Source of the DNA: CAZSWS01 sp964610765
GTDB lineage: Bacteria; Bacteroidota; Bacteroidia; Bacteroidales; Tannerellaceae
Length of the DNA: 64,000 bases
Assembly (NCBI GenBank): GCA_964610765.1
Contig: CAZSWS010000004.1
Coordinates: 1 to 64,000, forward strand
Direction: 5' to 3'
Positions 62,938 to 64,000 of the stretch are shown piece after piece; position 1 is the stretch's first letter; every line of letters begins with the position of its first letter. The translations under genes and the position numbers were made by a program. The notes below the pieces were generated by a model. It saw nothing but the letters and a program-made list of their open reading frames with translations, did no database searches and had not been told where the DNA came from.

Positions 62938-64000
62938 TTATTCGGCTAATTTACTATAATATTGTAATGTATAGTCCGGAAACAGCTCCGGATGGAATAT
63001 GGCTGCAAAGTCTTGCAATATATAATCGGGGTGTATCGGTAAATCTTCGTAATAGGTAATTCGACCGGTGTTACATCCCCATATATTCCGATTCTTATAG
63101 GCATCGAAGTTCGCATACCCTTTGTTTTCTCGTGGAAGTTGTGTGTAAGTCATGTCTTTGGGTTGGTTATATTTCATCAACCAAAAGTTGGCATCTCCGG
63201 CTTTATCCAGCACCGTTTCAAACGCTAAGGGGGTAGAGCCACTGGTCTTGCTCTCTTTCCAGACATAGTTGGCTCCTGCGTCATGGAGCATATTTGCCAT
63301 GAAGCTTTCTCCTCCGGCTGTGTACCATACACTGCCATACATCAGGTCTGTAAATACGGTTGGTCTGTTGGTGATAGAAGACACTTTTTCTTTGATTGCC
63401 AGGTAGGCAGTAACTGTTTGGTTATAGAGTGAATCGGCAAAGGATTCATTCTCCAAGAATAGAGAATAAAAGCGAATCCATTCAGCCCGACCTAGGGGAG
63501 TGTTCTCCATATAGTCCGGTGTTTCAATCATCGGAATACCTAGCTTTTCAACTTGTCCATACACTTGTCCTTGTATAGGAGTAGAAAAGATAGCTTCCGG
63601 TTCGAGTAGAATGAGCCGCTCTATGTCCGGGCTGTTTGCTATGCCTAAATCAGGAATATTTCCGTTGGCAACGTTTTCTTTTATATAAGGTATGTCAATA
63701 TATTGTGATTCACACACGCCTTTGACGATATCAATAGACTGCAACTCTTCTAAGGTAGAACAATGAATGGTTGAATAGGCAATCACACGGCTCAGCGGTG
63801 TACGAACCAATATGCCTGAAGGAAGATTAGCCGGTAACTCTTTGTCTTTGCTGACTAATACATATTTTTTTAGCACTTGTGCGGTGTCCCACGGGTTGCG
63901 AAGGGTGATTGCTGTATAGTCATCGGTTTTCTCTACCAGATAACCTTGTGCATAATGTACGGTGTAACCACTGTTTTGAGAATCAGTTTGATTGGCTTTC
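62938..64000 (-). CDS. ABC transporter substrate-binding protein, 5' end outside window
   Basis: The frame is open to base 64000; a GTG at 63876 is internal, since TLRNPWDTAQ and further codons (ANQTDSQNSGYTVHYAQGYL) lie upstream in frame. The visible 353 residues belong to the FecB/BtuF-type periplasmic binding fold: SRVIAYSTIHCSTLEEL, NIPDLGIANSPDIERLILLEPEAIF in part, GIPMIETPDYME, and a C-terminal lobe with HPDYILQDFAAIFHPELF. The opening NPWDT segment is a trait of a Bacteroidetes subgroup. The ligand is probably an iron chelate, haem or cobalamin; nothing here decides which. First of three genes of the importer seen in the window. Confidence 0.88.
   Translation of the reverse strand, partial: KANQTDSQNSGYTVHYAQGYLVEKTDDYTAITLRNPWDTAQVLKKYVLVSKDKELPANLPSGILVRTPLSRVIAYSTIHCSTLEELQSIDIVKGVCESQYIDIPYIKENVANGNIPDLGIANSPDIERLILLEPEAIFSTPIQGQVYGQVEKLGIPMIETPDYMENTPLGRAEWIRFYSLFLENESFADSLYNQTVTAYLAIKEKVSSITNRPTVFTDLMYGSVWYTAGGESFMANMLHDAGANYVWKESKTSGSTPLAFETVLDKAGDANFWLMKYNQPKDMTYTQLPRENKGYANFDAYKNRNIWGCNTGRITYYEDLPIHPDYILQDFAAIFHPELFPDYTLQYYSKLAE

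Noticed and set aside
63874..63876. GTG at 63876 as start of the substrate-binding protein
   Set aside because: The frame continues upstream with a typical NPWDT segment and no stop before the window end.
1..64000. CRISPR arrays, prophage or a defence island
   Set aside because: No regular repeat-spacer pattern, no phage structural or integrase genes, and no restriction or defence gene families were seen.

Overview
The window looks like a chromosomal segment of a gut-type Bacteroidales bacterium (Bacteroides or a close relative). The support is a SusC/SusD pair with lipoprotein partners, M60 mucin-type peptidases, DUF3575/DUF4270 families, many Bacteroidetes-type promoter cores (TAnnTTTG) and A-rich rather than Shine-Dalgarno translation starts. 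No phage, insertion sequence or CRISPR array was seen. One run of 100 N lies inside atpD, and both window ends cut through a gene.

Layout. 1-1.4 kb: a fimbrillin-like lipoprotein (cut by the window start) and a DUF3575 protein. 2-11.3 kb: an export-targeted peptidase group, with two M60-like metallopeptidases, a signal-peptide-bearing TldD/TldE-like pair and a CotH-type kinase lipoprotein. 11.4-24.3 kb: a GntR/FCD regulator divergent from a seven-gene sialic acid operon (nanL lyase, nanE epimerase, sialidase, GH20 hexosaminidase, NanM-like kelch mutarotase, GH2 beta-galactosidase, MFS transporter). Together these would remove sialic acid, galactose and N-acetylhexosamine from host glycans, import the sialic acid and split it to ManNAc/GlcNAc and pyruvate. 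The neighbouring M60 peptidases would attack the protein backbone, so 2-24 kb reads as a mucin-use island.

24.8-29.3 kb: hisG-hisD-hisC-hisB on the minus strand, preceded by a previously unlisted leader peptide rich in His codons, a terminator and a mutually exclusive antiterminator, i.e. a complete attenuator. 29.5-34.3 kb: an OmpP1/FadL porin, YaaA, a DUF4270 lipoprotein and a short GT5-like protein. 34.5-43.2 kb: a SusC/SusD-type uptake operon with no enzyme in it. 43.6-47.4 kb: bifunctional-nuclease family protein, CNT nucleoside transporter, RsmE and a CapA-like lipoprotein. 47.4-49.5 kb: guaA and a GNAT acetyltransferase. 49.6-56.6 kb: the full F1Fo ATP synthase operon (atpD-C-I-B-E-F-H-A-G). 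56.9-60.4 kb: tRNA-His, folD, ffh and a Gfo/Idh oxidoreductase. 60.4-60.8 kb: an apparently orphan plus-strand promoter with a 38-codon hydrophobic small ORF. 60.8-64 kb: a FecCD/BtuCD-type ABC importer.

All calls come from reading motifs, translations and base-pairing by eye; no database or folding program was used.
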